Of a DNA stretch of 64,000 nt, positions 22,001 to 37,000 are shown piece by piece. The DNA lies in the NCBI GenBank assembly GCA_017590115.1, contig JAGGNK010011114.1:4207733-4271732 (forward strand), given 5' to 3'. The notes beneath the pieces were generated by a model, which saw only the letters and a program-made list of their open reading frames with translations, was not told where the DNA came from and did not search any database. The DNA comes from Montifringilla adamsi. Taxonomy: Eukaryota; Chordata; Aves; Passeriformes; Passeridae. The translations under genes and the position numbers were made by a program. Position 1 is the first letter of the stretch, and each line of letters opens with the position of its first letter.

Positions 22001-25000
22001 AGTTTTGTTTGTATTCACAGTTCTTTTCCACCAGTGAAGTACAAAGCATTCATTCACTTCCTACACATCCCACCTTGTAAAAAAGCTAAAAGGAAGAAGG
22101 CCTCTGCTGTTTGACCAAAGCACTGACTGTGGGAGCCACTGGACTAAAACTGCCAGGCATTCCAAGAGGCAAGAGCGTGCCTGAATCAGCAAACAGCCTG
22201 CAACAGCTCTGGGAACTGCTAGGGATGAGTATCTGCCTTTCACCTGCACAACACCTCAAAAGCTTGAATACTACAATTCATTACTTGATTGCCAAGAAAC
22301 ACCAGGTTTTATTTGAATGTGATGACAGATTTCAAATATGTTGATTTACATGCTGATATGAGCCTTAAAACAATGGCTAGAAGCTAACAATGTAAGTGTA
22401 ATCAACTGAAATTTAGCTTCCTCACTTGTTTAAATATTCTGTTCAAAATCTGATCTACCCTGATTTCACCGTGGATCTTTTTAAAGAAAAGTAAATATGT
22501 TTAGTTGCTCTGTAAAGATGAGACAACTGCTCAACAGGAGATAGAGGAACTACTTGCTGCTACAAATGTCTGCCACAAAAAGAAACTGTTTGCCTGACAA
22601 AAGAGATTAAAAATCTAAAAACTAAACTAAAACTGAATGAAACAAAAGCCATTTGCAGTATTTTTCAGCTGAGGTCAGCAGTGCTCACACTTTGTGTTTT
22701 CCTTTAGGAACTTACCTGCAGGGAGAGCTCTGTCAATGAAGAAACAGACTGAAGTGACTACAGAAGGGCAAAAGCACCCTGATTCTGAGTTAACACCACA
22801 AAGTTTAGATTTACTCTGCTGCTCCTTCCAGCACACTGAGACTCAGAACCCTGGGGACATGGAAAGGTGAGGACACTGCAAGTTTTCACTGCAAAACATT
22901 GGAGTATTTTCGCTTTCAAGATGCAAGCACATGTAGCTCTCAGGGCACTTGCAAGCACTCCTTCATGCCATGACACTAATTACATAATACTTTTGGGGTT
23001 TTTGACCTATGGATGTTGACTCCAACAGGTACTGTACCATAAATCTCATTGTGCTGGTTTTGCAAAAATCTTTTCTTTTTGTTTGTTTGTTTTTTTTTTT
23101 TTTTGTTTTTTTTAAGGGGGGATGGTAGGAATAGTTTGTCTCATTCACCCATTCCAGAAGATAATCTCCATGATCTAGAAAAGACAAGTTTTATCCAGGC
23201 CTTATAGGCAGCCTGATGCTACAAGACCTATTCCAGTCAAAATATGACTGTTTTTAAATCCTGATTATATAGCGTCTGTGAACAACTGATCTCTGAAGGC
23301 AGAAGGCAGCTTTGTGGGTCTGTGTGCTGAAACTTTGGAAATACTGCATGGCCCAGAACAAAATCCATTTCAAAACCAAACCAGAAACTCTGACTGTTAG
23401 CACATTTGGTTTTTTCCTGTAGTGTTAATACTTTAACACACATCTCCATTATTTTGTCAGGAGAAATGAAGAAACCACGTATTAATTTGCACACACTACA
23501 CTGCAGCCACTTGCTAAAAGGTGGCTAATTAAGAAAAAGTCCATTTTGAACTTAAACTCTCTCAGGACCTGTATCTTCACAGGAAAATTGCTTGGAATAC
23601 TCACATCAAGAGGGAAGAAACAGCTTCCAAATAAGGAAATTCTGTACTACTAACAGGTAATGATCCATTGCACATAATCCCTGCCTGACTCATGTTCTGT
23701 CCCCTCCCATGGAATGCTGTCTGGATAAAAGCCACTTTCTCCCTTCAAATCAGCAGAACTTTGCCAGCTGCAGTAAGCACAAAGACGGACACTTTCAAGC
23801 CCACAAAAGATGGGAAGCTCAGCAGAAGAGAGCTCTGAGCAGCATAAATCATCTGCAAACTGGTCAGCACCTAGCTCCTCCCCTTGTGAAGGAAGTACGT
23901 GCCATGGAGCATGAGAGTGCCAGGCAAATTCCTCCCCATTACCATCCCAGAAGAGAGTAGGCAGCTTTACGGGGTGATCCATATCTGACAGACATTCACT
24001 GTGTCTGTGTTAAACAGATACTCACTGACCACTCCCCATCCTTGCACTTCACTACCACCTCTGTATGTTACTGCACAAGATCACAACCATAGTTTTTTTA
24101 TAATTGAGTATGAAAAGGGCATAAAACTCCATCTCAGCTAATATGAAGGCACTGCTCCTTGAACTGCACCAAGCCTTCTACAGCAGAGCTCACCAGTCCC
24201 AGCTTCCTGCGGCCCCTTGTGCGGCGCACGCGCTTTCACCAGCAGACAGCCCCTAATGCACGAATCCCACCCTGCCTGGATGTTTTCCACAGCAGCTGCC
24301 CCAGGCTGGGGGGAATCCTGCCTCGGGGAGCAGCAGGAGCAGTTTACCTGGTGTGATCTGGCGGGCACGCTGTTTACCAGGCCCTCTGTGTCGGAGGGCG
24401 CCTTCTGCGGAGCTTGCTTAACCGGAGACATCAAGCTCTCAGAGGTACTGCAGCTGACGAGGTGGCAGAGCAGAGTTTGCACGACAATGTTCAAGAGGCA
24501 CACGAAAAACAAAACAAACAAAACAAAAAGAAAAAAAAAAAAGAAAAAAAGAAACAAAAACAAAAGACGAATGATGGCAAGATGAAATGTGGCAGGTTAC
24601 GCCAAAGTAAAAAAAATGAACATAATGGACTCTGAAATAAGCACACAAAATTCTCCATCTCTCCCGAGATATTTCTCTGTCCTTCCTCTGAGTTTGGTAA
24701 GCAACAGGAAGGAGCAGCTATTAACATGGGACAGCAGCTCCTCCACAACCCTGGTTCTTAGATACTCCCATTCAATTCAGCCTCTCTAAAATCATGTATT
24801 TTCTTCTCAGTTAACAGTGGTAAACAGCAATTATCTTCTAACTAGAAGCTAAACAGTGCCAGTCACTGAGGCAAGTGTTGTACCAGTGCTAGTTAGAGCC
24901 AACACTTGCAAAGGCCACCAGCTCTCTCTACACAAGCAAGGTACTTCCTACCCAAATCTACAGTAGTTCCCTTGCTTTTATAGTTAGGCTGTGAGCCCAA

Positions 25001-28000
25001 AATAATTCTCCCAGCAGACACCAGTCCGTGGAGCAATTACCTCAAAAGTCACACAGGACATTTACGCTATGTGCCCTCATATAGCTACTTGAATATCTAA
25101 TCAGGCAAATCTTGGTTTTCAAACAAAAGAACTGTCTTGTGGTGAGAACCAACACCCCTAAAAGAAGGCTGCTGGTTTTCACCCTCTGATTGCTTCTTTT
25201 CATCCGCTGAAAGCAGGACTGAAAAGAAAACAAGCCTGTGATAGAAAAATGAATACCAGAGAGCAAATGCCCTTAAAGTTGGTGACTTCTGGGCAATGCA
25301 GTGATGGGTCTCTCCCAGTGCTAGGTCTACCTCCCTGTACCAAAGCACCCAGGAAAGTTAAGTAGCCACCTCCTCGGCAGCAGTCACAGGAGTGCCCTCT
25401 GCTACAACGCTCTGACCACTGAGCATCCTTTTCCCTCAGTCTTTGTAGAGAGTGTATAAATTGAGTACAGAAACAAACAAGGACAGTGACATTAAGCAGA
25501 CCACCTCCTCACAGGGCATGCATTTTTTTACCCTTTGGTAGGTCTTACCATAGCAGATTTAGCTCCTCATACATGCAGCAGTTAGAATAAAAATACTACC
25601 CCAGCCATCATGGCAAAGGGTCATGAATGTCTCAAAAACAATGCATCCCTTCTGTTACCAAAATTATGTAATCATTAATTGCTTTATTCACAAAACACCT
25701 CAGATCTACACTATCTAAATGTTAGCATTCAGGTTTAAGCAGCTAATGTACTTAGATCCCTGAAAGTTCTCCAATACCCAAGCTGTCTGAGCCAGAGGAA
25801 CGCTTACAGGGAATTTACTTTTATTTTGACACAGAAGGAGCTCTGAATTTCCTGTGCTTTAGTCAATGCACTGGCAAGTTCACTGTTGGAAGAGATGGAG
25901 GGACATCATCTGGGATAAACAACAACTCCACCCCAGTCAGACACGAGACAATGAAACCCAAGCACCCCGTGAAATGCATCATCCCTTTGCCAACAGACTC
26001 CAGCACAAATTACAGTGATGTTAGTAGAGAGCTAGCTGGTTAGTCAGCAAAGGAAGAGGAAATGTGTACACACACACAGGTATTAACAGCAACCACCAAC
26101 TTGATTAGTTACCATGGTGTCTAGTGGGACTGGAAGAGAAGACCCAGCCCTGTTACATTCCCAATCTGGCGTCTATATCAGGATCTCTGTAAGGAGAGGA
26201 AGGTAAGCAGGATCCGATCCCAGCACACCAGGGCAGAAAGAAAAAAAAAAAAACAAAACAAAAAAACACCGAAGTCAGAGCATGAATGGAAACTGTGGCC
26301 ATGCAGGGGTTCCAGATGCCACGCAGGGCCCCAGCCCACCTCAGTTCAAGGCAGAATGGTTATCTAGGAGTAAGTGCTTCTCTCCACCACCACACACCGG
26401 GTTAGCATCATGTAGAAGACAGTCTGTAAGTTTGGAGGGAGTCACAGCACACTTGGTTTCTTTCTACACATCATGCAGAGCTGGCATGGTCAGTGAAAGC
26501 AGGATTTAAACCTCAGAGATTACTTTCCCAAGAAAGTAGTTTAATCTGCTACAAGAAATCACAGTGCATGAACTACTGCTCCAGGCTCAGCACCAATAAA
26601 TGTGTCCTCCAGCAGGAAGACATTGGAGAGCAGGTCAGTGGGAAGCAGGGCAAGCAGGCCACCTCAGGCACACTGCTGGTGCATGACACTGCAGGGTTCT
26701 TTTCAGTTCTTAGGGGAAGGACACATGCAGAAAGGGAAAACCAGGCTTTCCACACAATTCTGAGCACACACAGCCACCCTTGCTGTATTTAGCCTTACCA
26801 TTGGGCAATAGCCAACTCACTTTGTCTAAGCTCTCCAACTGGGAAAAGGACAGGGCAAAGTTTAATTTGGAAATCCCCACAAGCTTATTTTTGGAGTCAT
26901 TTTCTTTTATCCCACAGGCAACCCAAAGAACCTGCAATAAGCAGGAATATTTGTTGGGCAAAGAACAGAAGAAACTTGTATGTTTTGGGGTTGTTTCTAA
27001 GACTACATACATAATTTTCATTCTTTCTTAGAGAAGCAAATTACCAGCTAATTAGAGAGGAGAAAAAAGGAAGCACCTCCTCCACCAGCAGCAAGTTCCA
27101 TCACCACAGAATTCTCATCTGCCTTTGTCAGTTCTTGTTACTTTTTCATATGCCTACTCAAAGAACTGTGCTTCACTTTGGAGTTACCCTCCTAACACTA
27201 CAAACCCTGCAGGGATGGTAACAGTTAAAAAAAAACAGTGAATGAGAATGGACGCAGAGTGGCTACTCCTTCCTTACTTTCAAGTGTGGTGATGAAGGGG
27301 CATTTGGCAAATATTTCACAAGTATTTTGGTCCAGGCTTAGGAGGCAGACATTGGTAACAGAAAAATCCAGACCTAATCTCAACACACAGCATTCCTTAA
27401 AAGCACATGTGTGGGTGGTAAGGAAAGGAGAGCTGGAGGGAAGGAGAACAGACCAGAGCTAGAGTGTCTTGGATTAAATGCTCTGAGGGCATGTATCCTT
27501 GTGTCCGGGGATCAACTTCAACACCTAGTGATTCTCAGGTGCAACTCATGGTCAGTAGGTCTCTTCAAGCCCAGTACAGAGGTAACCACCAAAGGCAGAT
27601 GATCACAGTTCCACATGACCATACCTATCTCTAGCTGTGATTGCCAAGGCTTGGCTGAAACAACTCCTACCCCCCTTTAAGCCCTCCCTCTGATCCTGCT
27701 GCTGTTCCTCACATCAGCCACAGGTGAGGAGGGAGATCTCTTACCCAGAGTATCGTTTTTTAGAGTTGTTCTTTCTGATGACAAGACACACGACAATAGA
27801 GATGAGCGATGAGAGACCTGTAACCGTACCGATGGCTATCCCTGCCACGGTGGCAATGGGGAACGCAGGCAGGCTGTCTGCGGAGAGAAGGGAGAAAACA
27901 TTCAACTCTTCTGCATTCCCTGCTCAACACAAGTGCAAACCACAAATGCCCCTGAGCCTGGATTCGTTCAGAGCAGGAGGCACTAATGTAATACCCAGAA

Positions 28001-31000
28001 ATTACAGCATGCAGCCTAAGTGGCAGTGGCGGCAGGCAGCCAGCAGAGTAACATGAACAGAGCACACACCAGGAGTGTTCTTAGTGTCACCGTCCTTCAG
28101 GAGAGAGTTCATGTTGAACCAAAATTTTTTACATGTCAGGGAATACAAGTGACAATGAGGACAACCCTGTCTCATATTGTATCTGAAGGGGAAAAAAAAA
28201 TAACAGGTTACAGCCATCTGGCAATTCCCAGCGAGATCAACAGAAAAAGGCAGGCACGCTTGAAAGCAGATTTGGACACAGCACATTGCTAACCCACTAG
28301 GAGTGCTGAATGCTGAGTGTTCTCCAGGGAGCATGCAGCACACAGCAGAGCTCCTACCCAGGATCACTCTTAACAGTATTTATACATGACTCTGGTGTCT
28401 CAAAATACAGCCCTGTACATTTTTATAGACTCATTTTTTTCCCTTCTTAAGTCAGGATCATTGTACAATACCAGGAAAATACGTAGAAGAACACAGTATT
28501 GCTTTACTCACGTTTTCCCTAATATTATTTTGGGGGAGAGTAGGCCAAAAAAGAGCAGCCAGAAACAAAAGCCAATCAGAGAATGAGTATAAAATACCTA
28601 CAAGTCAAAGAATACACAGACTACCATTACAAATGAGAAGCAAAGTCCATTCCTTCCCCCCACATCGTGGTTAACACAAGGAACATCTCGGGCCAGAGGG
28701 TTTCTTACAAGACTTCATGCTGCTCTAGCTACTTATACCAAATACAAGTGAATCAGCAAAAAAACCAACAGGTAAAACCTACATCTATATAGAAAAATCT
28801 GTCTCAGACACCTCCATCTGATCATGACAGAATTGTTGAGGTGGGAGAGATGTCTTGAGATTGTCTAGTCCAAAACCCCTGCTTAAACTAAGCAGGGCCA
28901 AGTAGCACAGTTTGCTCAACACTCTGTCCACTTTGGATTTGACTATCTCCAAGGATGGGAGACTCTTCAGGCAACCTAGCTGTCATGGTTTGACAGTCAC
29001 CCAACACCAGGCACCCACAAGAGTCACACACTCACCCTCCCCTGCCACAGCTGAGCAAAGGAGGGAAAAGGAAAAAAGAGTTCACAAAGGTTTCATGGGT
29101 GAGATAAGGACTTGGAGAAGCATTTCAAGGGCAAAACAGGCTCAACTTCAGTTGCAAAGTGAAACGTATTACTAACAGAATCAGAGGAGGATAATGAGAA
29201 GTAAAAGAAGCCCTCAAAACACCTTCTCCTCCCCAGCCCCTCCCTCCTTCCCACTGACAGTACAGGGAGACAGGACATGGGGGTTTTGGTCAGTTTGTCA
29301 CCAAGATTTTCTTCCACTGCTCTGGGAGAGGAGTCCTTTTCCTGTGAGGCTGTGGGGTCCCTCCCATGGGAGACAGCTCTTCATGAACTTCTCCAGAATG
29401 GCTTCACTCACACGAGCAGGAGCCAAACCACACCTGCTGCAGTGTGAATTCCCCCACAGGCAGAGAGTCCTCCCAAAACTGCTGTGGCGTGGGTCTCTCT
29501 TTCCACGGGGTGCAGTCCTCCAAGGACAGGCTGCTCCAGGCTGCTCTGGCTTTATCACTTTTCAGAAAATGGTTCCTATATTTTCCAGCATTTCACAGTT
29601 ACAAATTCCTCATAAGCACTTCCAGAGCAGCCAATGACTTCACTATGAAAGACATTCCCAGCTACATAACCAAATACCAGCTCTGAAAGCCAATATTTAA
29701 GTTAACAGCTCAACACAAAACAAAAATCCAGCCATTCTGAGAACACTTTTTGCTGATTATTACTGAAATTCAGAGCAATTTCTATTTCACTGAGAGCATG
29801 TCAGTATCAGTTTTATGAAACAGGCAGGAAAGTGAAGTTTCCATTGCTCCTAAGTGTAAAGATTTTCATTCCATTCTATTTTTTCCCCCATGTATGGTCA
29901 GATCAAAGATCAACCACCTCCAGGTAACACAAGCTGTCTTGAACACAGTATTAAGCAGCTTCTTGTTACAAGCAGGATCAGCCTAATGTAACAACTTGGA
30001 ATTCCTATGAATTTCTGTTGTTTAGTCTTTAAATGGTAGGCCTTTCCAGATTCAGATAGTCTGTTGAAAAAACCAGTCTTGCTTTTCATCCCTGCCAGTA
30101 GAATTGTTCCAACACACTTGATAGAGCTGTTCGTAGGTACTGTGTGAAAATCAGCTCAGCTAGTTTGGCAATTTTTAAAAATTAGACCACCATGGAACTT
30201 TTTAAATGTTTAATCCAAAACCTAAAGCTAACCTGTCATCTATCAGACCACTTAAATGTGCAAACAATGAATGTGGCTTTGAACAGTTTATAAAACCAGA
30301 TTAAGAACCATTAGATGCATACATAGTAAAAAAACAATATGCACCAGTGTCATCATTCATTTATTCCAATTGAAAAAAAAATGCTCCAGCTCTGCTCAGG
30401 ATGAGTTGCAACACATTACAAGACCTTGAAAATCCATTTTCACAGTCTTCCTAAAAATGTGAAGAGAACTGTTGCAGCATTTTCTCCAATGGTGACAAGT
30501 GTTTCAAATACAGGGCTCCATTCAGAATCAGGTACTCTTCCAGGTGCCCCACCTATGGGGAAGCCAACATGCAAGTCTGTTGAAAAATATCAGCTGAATT
30601 AGTGTACTGAGGTCAGTCTTTAGTTGCTTAACCTGGGCAAAAACACGAAAAGGCTTTTCCAAGACAGCCTGACTTTGCCAAAGCTGCTTTACTGCTTCTT
30701 CATAGTGACTATCATTGTGAGAAAATAAACAGATCCTACTTTATACAGGCCTCAAACTTCCAAGAAACAGAAAGTATTAAGTGACAGTTGGACCTCCAGA
30801 GGTCCTGCTCAACCCAAACTGTTCCATGAAGAGAAAAATTAGATAGAGAACATGGAATGACCTCCTGAGCAGGGGTACACACCTGCTCCAGCAGCAGAAT
30901 CATTTCAATTAGGACACACAGATGGGTATCTTCCCTAACATATTAAAACTAATGGAATAGCTGCATCAGCACTGCCATTTATGAATTCAACATTTATTCC

Positions 31001-34000
31001 TGTCCTTCCTAAATTATAAGTTTGAAAATGTAATTACTGTAACAATCATTTCATTGTAGGAAAAGCACGACGTTATGGCTGACCTTCAGCTGAGGTAGAA
31101 AAATCAAATGTTTTGGATGATAAAGGCAAATAAAGAGCCAAATTGAGAAACAGAATCTTAGTGCTCTTCAACTGCGACAAATGTTACCAAATGCTAACCA
31201 GAAGCCTCATGTGACAACTGGCAAGTGGCCAGTTTGGAGTTTGTAAGAGCCACCATGGATTCTTTAAGAACACCTGAGTAAAAGAGACTGAATGCACATT
31301 CAACACAAACACCTTTGCATGGAACACAGTAGCATTTCACCTTCTGTATGGTTGGACCAGATTTATAGTTTTGTATTCCATTAAATACACCAGAAGGGCT
31401 TCAGAAAGAAGAGTCTGCTACTTTTTCTCCTTGTTCACCAGACTTCATAAGTCACCCTAACCCTTGATGCACCATAATGCATGAATATATTCATAGGACT
31501 TCAAAATGAGAAGATGTGTTTTCATTAAGCCTTCCATCAGCTTTTCCTAATAATTGTTTAAACCACAGGAATTAGTGGGTATAGAGGAAAAGGGCATGAC
31601 ATATACTTTTTAAACAGCTAACAGATACTGGTTCCATTATTAGGACCTGGAAGAAGAGAATTAAAAACCAGTTGTTCCCTCCAGGCCACTCCCCCACCCC
31701 CAATAAAAGTGATTTAGACAAGGAATGGAGGGGAAAAAAAAAATAAGTGAGAAGAAAAAAAATCATACAGGGTGAATGAATACCTTTCTCCACAACTCTA
31801 ACTTGGATTTCTCCTGGTTTGACAACAATGTCGGGTGGGTTCTTGACATCACAAATGTACGTGCCGTTGTCCCGGAACTGCATGTTTGATATCATGATAG
31901 AAGCATCTTTCTTGTTAAGATCTCCAGCCCAGGTGATCCTGTCTTTAAATGGTATGTCTTTTCCAGGGTATGACTTCCCATTAGAGTAATAGAAAAACTG
32001 CAGCCAAGGAAAAGAGGATATAAGAACAATCCAATTAGCAACTACGGAGCCACTGTGCTTCTCCCACTTTTACAGCACTGTCCCAGAGCCAGCTGTGTTA
32101 CAAACAGCCAGTAGCTGAGGTTTTTCTCCTCCTGCCTCACCACTTCAGTCTGCCTTGTCGCCTCTTGATAACATAACCATGCTTATATCTCAACCAAGAG
32201 ACTGCAAGTTTCAGTTTTCTGTTGGTTTTGATTTGTTTTGTGGTTAGATTGGCTGGGGCTTTTTTCTATTTTGCAGGGGACAGAGTTTTGCAGACAAGGA
32301 GGTGGGGAAAAGAAAAAACCTGGTAACCTGGTGATAATTAAAAGACAAAACAGTCCTGGAACACAGCCATCTGTCTTTTGAGGCACAGGAAGCCGCCTGC
32401 ATCCTAACAGAAAAAGGATACCAAGTTTCCCATCTTGTGTTTTGCTTTACTGCTTTTACTGTGTGTTACTTGCAACTAAAGCACAGCTAAATTAACATGC
32501 AATACTCTCCCTTCCTTCCACCCCCTCAGAAAATCCCATGACCAATTTAGAGTATATCTAGCTGTTTTCCAGAAACCTTCAGGTAACTAAATATAACTGT
32601 TTCCCACTTTTTAAGTGACTAAGCTGCACATTGGCTCTGCATTCCCCATGCACAACCAAAAATCTTTGAAGAATACCTTAGTACAGACTAAGGAGGAACT
32701 GAGTATTTTCTAACTGTACCTGCCCAAAATTGGAATTGACAGCAGAAGTGCATAGACTTCTATAGGACAACTCTGCTTTCAAACAGATGGGATACCCTAA
32801 GAGAGGCATCAAGGCTGCAGGTGAAGTCCAAGAGCACATTCTTTCTTAATTGGATATCCTGCAGGATAGCAAGATAAATCTAATCAGGAATCAACCTGAA
32901 TTCCCTTCAGTTCAGTCTCCAGAGAACAATGAAAGAAATTCAGGACAATATTCCAGCTTCCTCTTCCTCCTGCCTTATTTACAAAGCAGTGGCTCTGCCA
33001 CAGAACAGACTGCCTACAAGACAGTCAGTCATATTTCCATTCAAGTCACCTCCTATCCCTCTTCCTGCCCTTGATCTCAGGTTTGCTATTTCAACACCCT
33101 CTCTATCAGACCCACACTCTGAATATCAGGACTTATCACTTGGTAGCACAAATCTTGCCCAGATCAGGTATGTGCACATCATGGCCATCTGTCCTGCTGC
33201 AGTCAATCTTATTTGTTGTCTACAGATTAACGTAAATTCAATGAAGTATTTCATGTGGTAGAAAGCTGGCAAGCACACAGCCAGCTGTCAACATTTTGGA
33301 GGGACTCTGAATCAGTCTGCAGTTTTTCCAGATGGATTGTAACCTTTAACACATCAGCAGTGCATTACCACACCCGTGTGCACAGGGGAAGTCATCCCAC
33401 TAAAGTCTAGAAGGCCACTCTAGATGCCCTCAGCTGGGGGAGGAGAAATCACAAAGTAAAATACGTACTGAAACACAAGCTAAATTACTCAAGCCATCCC
33501 TTGCCTATGGTGGAGTGAGATGAGACTTTTTTGGAACATGTGGTGAGGGAAGGGGACAAGCAAGGGAAGCTCCCAGTAGAGTCAGCTTCACCACATGGCC
33601 ACAAGATTGCCAGTGTGATTTTAAAGGGACACAGGACCATCCTTGTCAAACGCAGCATGGGCTTAGCTCAGACATAAACTGGTCATGAGACTGATCTTTC
33701 AAATTCACACCCACCAAGCCATGCAATGACATGATTTGGAGTCGTAAACAAATATCCTCTCTACACCTTCCCCAGACCCTCAAAAGAAACAGGGAATTAA
33801 CATCAAATTATGCTGGGTCCCTGCTGCTCAAAGAAAATTTGCTTTTCTTTCAGTTGTGCTGATAGCTACATCCAGGTGGAACACCTGAACTGACTTCAAC
33901 TCCAAAAACAATGTTATGTGCTGAAGCTGTCTGTATTCTTACAACTGAACAGTGATGCAGAAAGGGAATGGCAAAACAGGATATATGGGGAGCGGAAAAC

Positions 34001-37000
34001 ACACCAACAGATGGCTTCTCTTTACCCATCCTGTTCAGCACTGGCAGGAAATACGCCCTACTTCCCTAACTTCTCCCCAACTCCTGCTTTGGATTCCCAA
34101 TGGGAAGAGCTCCCTCCTCAAAACTAAATATTTATTTCACTGAGCATTCAGAAACTTGTTCTTCAGAGCTCGACATACTGAGCAAGATGCTCACACACTG
34201 GAGCAGAGATGGTTTTGACCATCTCTGCTCTGAGCATTGAAGAGCTCCTAGAGTTTAAATGAGCTCATGTCTGCAGCAGAGGGAAGGAGACAAACACAAA
34301 CAGGCTGAGCAACCTGCTGTCCCCACATCTTCAAAGGTGTCCCAGAGTTCCTTGCTCTGCTTCCTCTAAATTCTCACTCAGTACAAGGAACAAGAAAGAA
34401 GCAGAAGTGTCTGAGGAAGAAGAGGAAGAAGACAGCTATCAATCTACCAAAGCCATTTCTTTCAAGACTTACATCCAAAGGATCAGAGCCCCCCTTGGGC
34501 CCAACATACAGGAACTGAGCAATGACAAGTATTATTTGCCTAAGTTCCTTGCTAGCCTGATTTTTCACTTGTCAAGTAACCATAATATGAGGATGTAACT
34601 GCTTACTAATTTGAGCTATTCAATTCTGTTCTGAAACCAGGGAGACTGGTCTTACTTTAAACCCTTTCAAACAGAGACTATACAGTACACAAGCAAAATA
34701 AACAACATGCACAATACACAATGTAACCCTGCAATTACAGTGATAATTCAAGTTCTGTGACTGCTATATTCAGTCAAATGCAAAAGGACAGAGGATTTAC
34801 AAGATTCCTAGATGCTCACCTACTTCATAAATACAGCTTCCATGCCAACATGCCTCTTTTAAGACTAACAGAGTAACTAGTGTATTCTGTGGTCACTGCC
34901 TCCTCCAGTCTTGGCAGAGATCTAGGAGACTGCGATATTTTCATACAACACTAAAAAAGCCCCCTAAAATCACAGTGATGGAGATAAGGCACATGAGTGA
35001 GGGTCCAATCCATATCTACTTGCTCCTTAGAACCAGCTAGAAGACCACAGCTCAACTATGCCAGCCTCCCCTCCCAGGTGTGTTCCCCTCCAGCCATTGC
35101 TTACTGAGATACGAGTGGCTGCTCCCTCTGGCTGAAAGCTCCAGGAGACAGATGCTGCACTGCTGATCACTTCTACGGATGTGAATGTGCATGGGAGCTT
35201 TGCGTCCGTCCCATTCTCCACAAACATCTCCTCCGGGGTGTTGACCTCTACTGCTGATACTTGGGCTGCATGGGAAAGGCAAAGAGAAGAAAGGAGGAGA
35301 ACAAGACACATCAGTGCTGCTTTGAGAATGAGGAAGTTCACATCACAGTGCCTAGAAGGGCAGAAGAGAAGAGGCATCAATAACTTCTGTATCGGGTGAT
35401 AGCACAGACATTGCATTATACCTGCAATCAAACAAGTATAGAGCGGGCCAAGTATATTCACTTCTCCTTCCTTGTATTTTCTGTGACAGGATGTTTTCCA
35501 CTCACAGATGTTTCCTCTACAACATTTTGTGGAAGTCAATTCTATGGTGCAAAGGATGAGTTTAATACTTTTTCGTACCAGCTGACAGCAGGCATTGTAA
35601 TAATTAAGCCTCATCAGAGGAACTAACAGCCTGGCCCAGCTATTACTCAGTTTCCTCTCTGGCCATATTTTGTTTCATATCTCCAGATTTTCTAGCTGTA
35701 AGTAAAACAAAGGGTCACCTCCAGAAAGCTGAGGAGCAAACTTCTCTCACTCCCAGCTATGCCTTCTACTCCTGCTCTCTGCCATGCTCCAAGGTCTCTA
35801 TGTGCAAGGCCTCACCAATAATCACTCTGTTACAGTTTAGAAGCATGAGAGTAGTTTAATTTTTTCTACCTTATGCACAGTAAAAACAGTAAGCAGACCA
35901 CTACCACCCCCCAAATTAAAAGTAATCAATATTGATTGTGCTTGTACTGGTAGTTTTCCTAAAAAGCAACATTCATCAGGATTTGGAAAATGTGTTGAAG
36001 ATATGCTTTATCTGGCACCTTCTAAACTGCCAATGCACTATCCCTATCCAGATTTAAGCAGCTACATCTCTGCATTCATTCAGATTTATGTAGAAAAACA
36101 AAGCACGATCTTGTGACATCACAAGAGAATGTCTGTCAGGGTTCATGTCACATCCACGTGAAAGCAAAAATCTTGTCAAGTCAGTGTGGGTGGGTGCACA
36201 TGTAACGTGTGTTCCTGGTACCTCAAGTATAAGTTTTGATTTTTATTAAACCATGACTTTCAGCATAGAGATGGTAACAGCAATCTACTTCTGTTCATAG
36301 GATTCTATGTTTCTGGGCTCCAGTACCTTAACATTTCTCCTGTGTTAGAACAGGAGAAATGACCTTCCTGCTCCATCAGTACCTCAACTGATCTGTTTCT
36401 CAGCTTTGAATAAAGTAGCTCAAAGTAGGCAGACCAAACAGATGCAAGTCAAAGACTGTTTAGATAAAAAGAAAGAAAAGAAAAATCCACCTGTTGCACT
36501 TTGGACCTGATTAGCATAAAAGATTTGATAATCAGGATGCCTTGGCAAGAACAAACAGAGCTTTGAAGACTACGGAGAAGATTGAATCAAGACTGGCTGA
36601 CAGGAAAATTCAATCAACTTCTGCAAGCAGGAGATGTTGCAAAATGTGTAAGTTTGTTTATGTTGAAGATCAACCTAATCATTGTAGTAAAACATTACTA
36701 GCCTTCCTAGATAGCATATAAGCATATGTAGTCCACAATAAATTCGGATTCTGATCACGACTCAGTCCCCCTGTCTCTCATCATCACTGATACTCACCTA
36801 CCTTCGTCCTTAAATCATGAGGTTTAAGTTTTCAGTCAGTGAGAGCAACCAGCTCTGCAGCCTTCAGAAGTTGGACAGCAAACATCTGACAGAATGGGCA
36901 TGCAAGCAGGGGTGGGAGGAGCACATCACAGTAATTGCAATAACCAAAACCAGAAGAAACCACCATTCATTAATTCTGCTGTTCAGAGTCCACACTGTTC

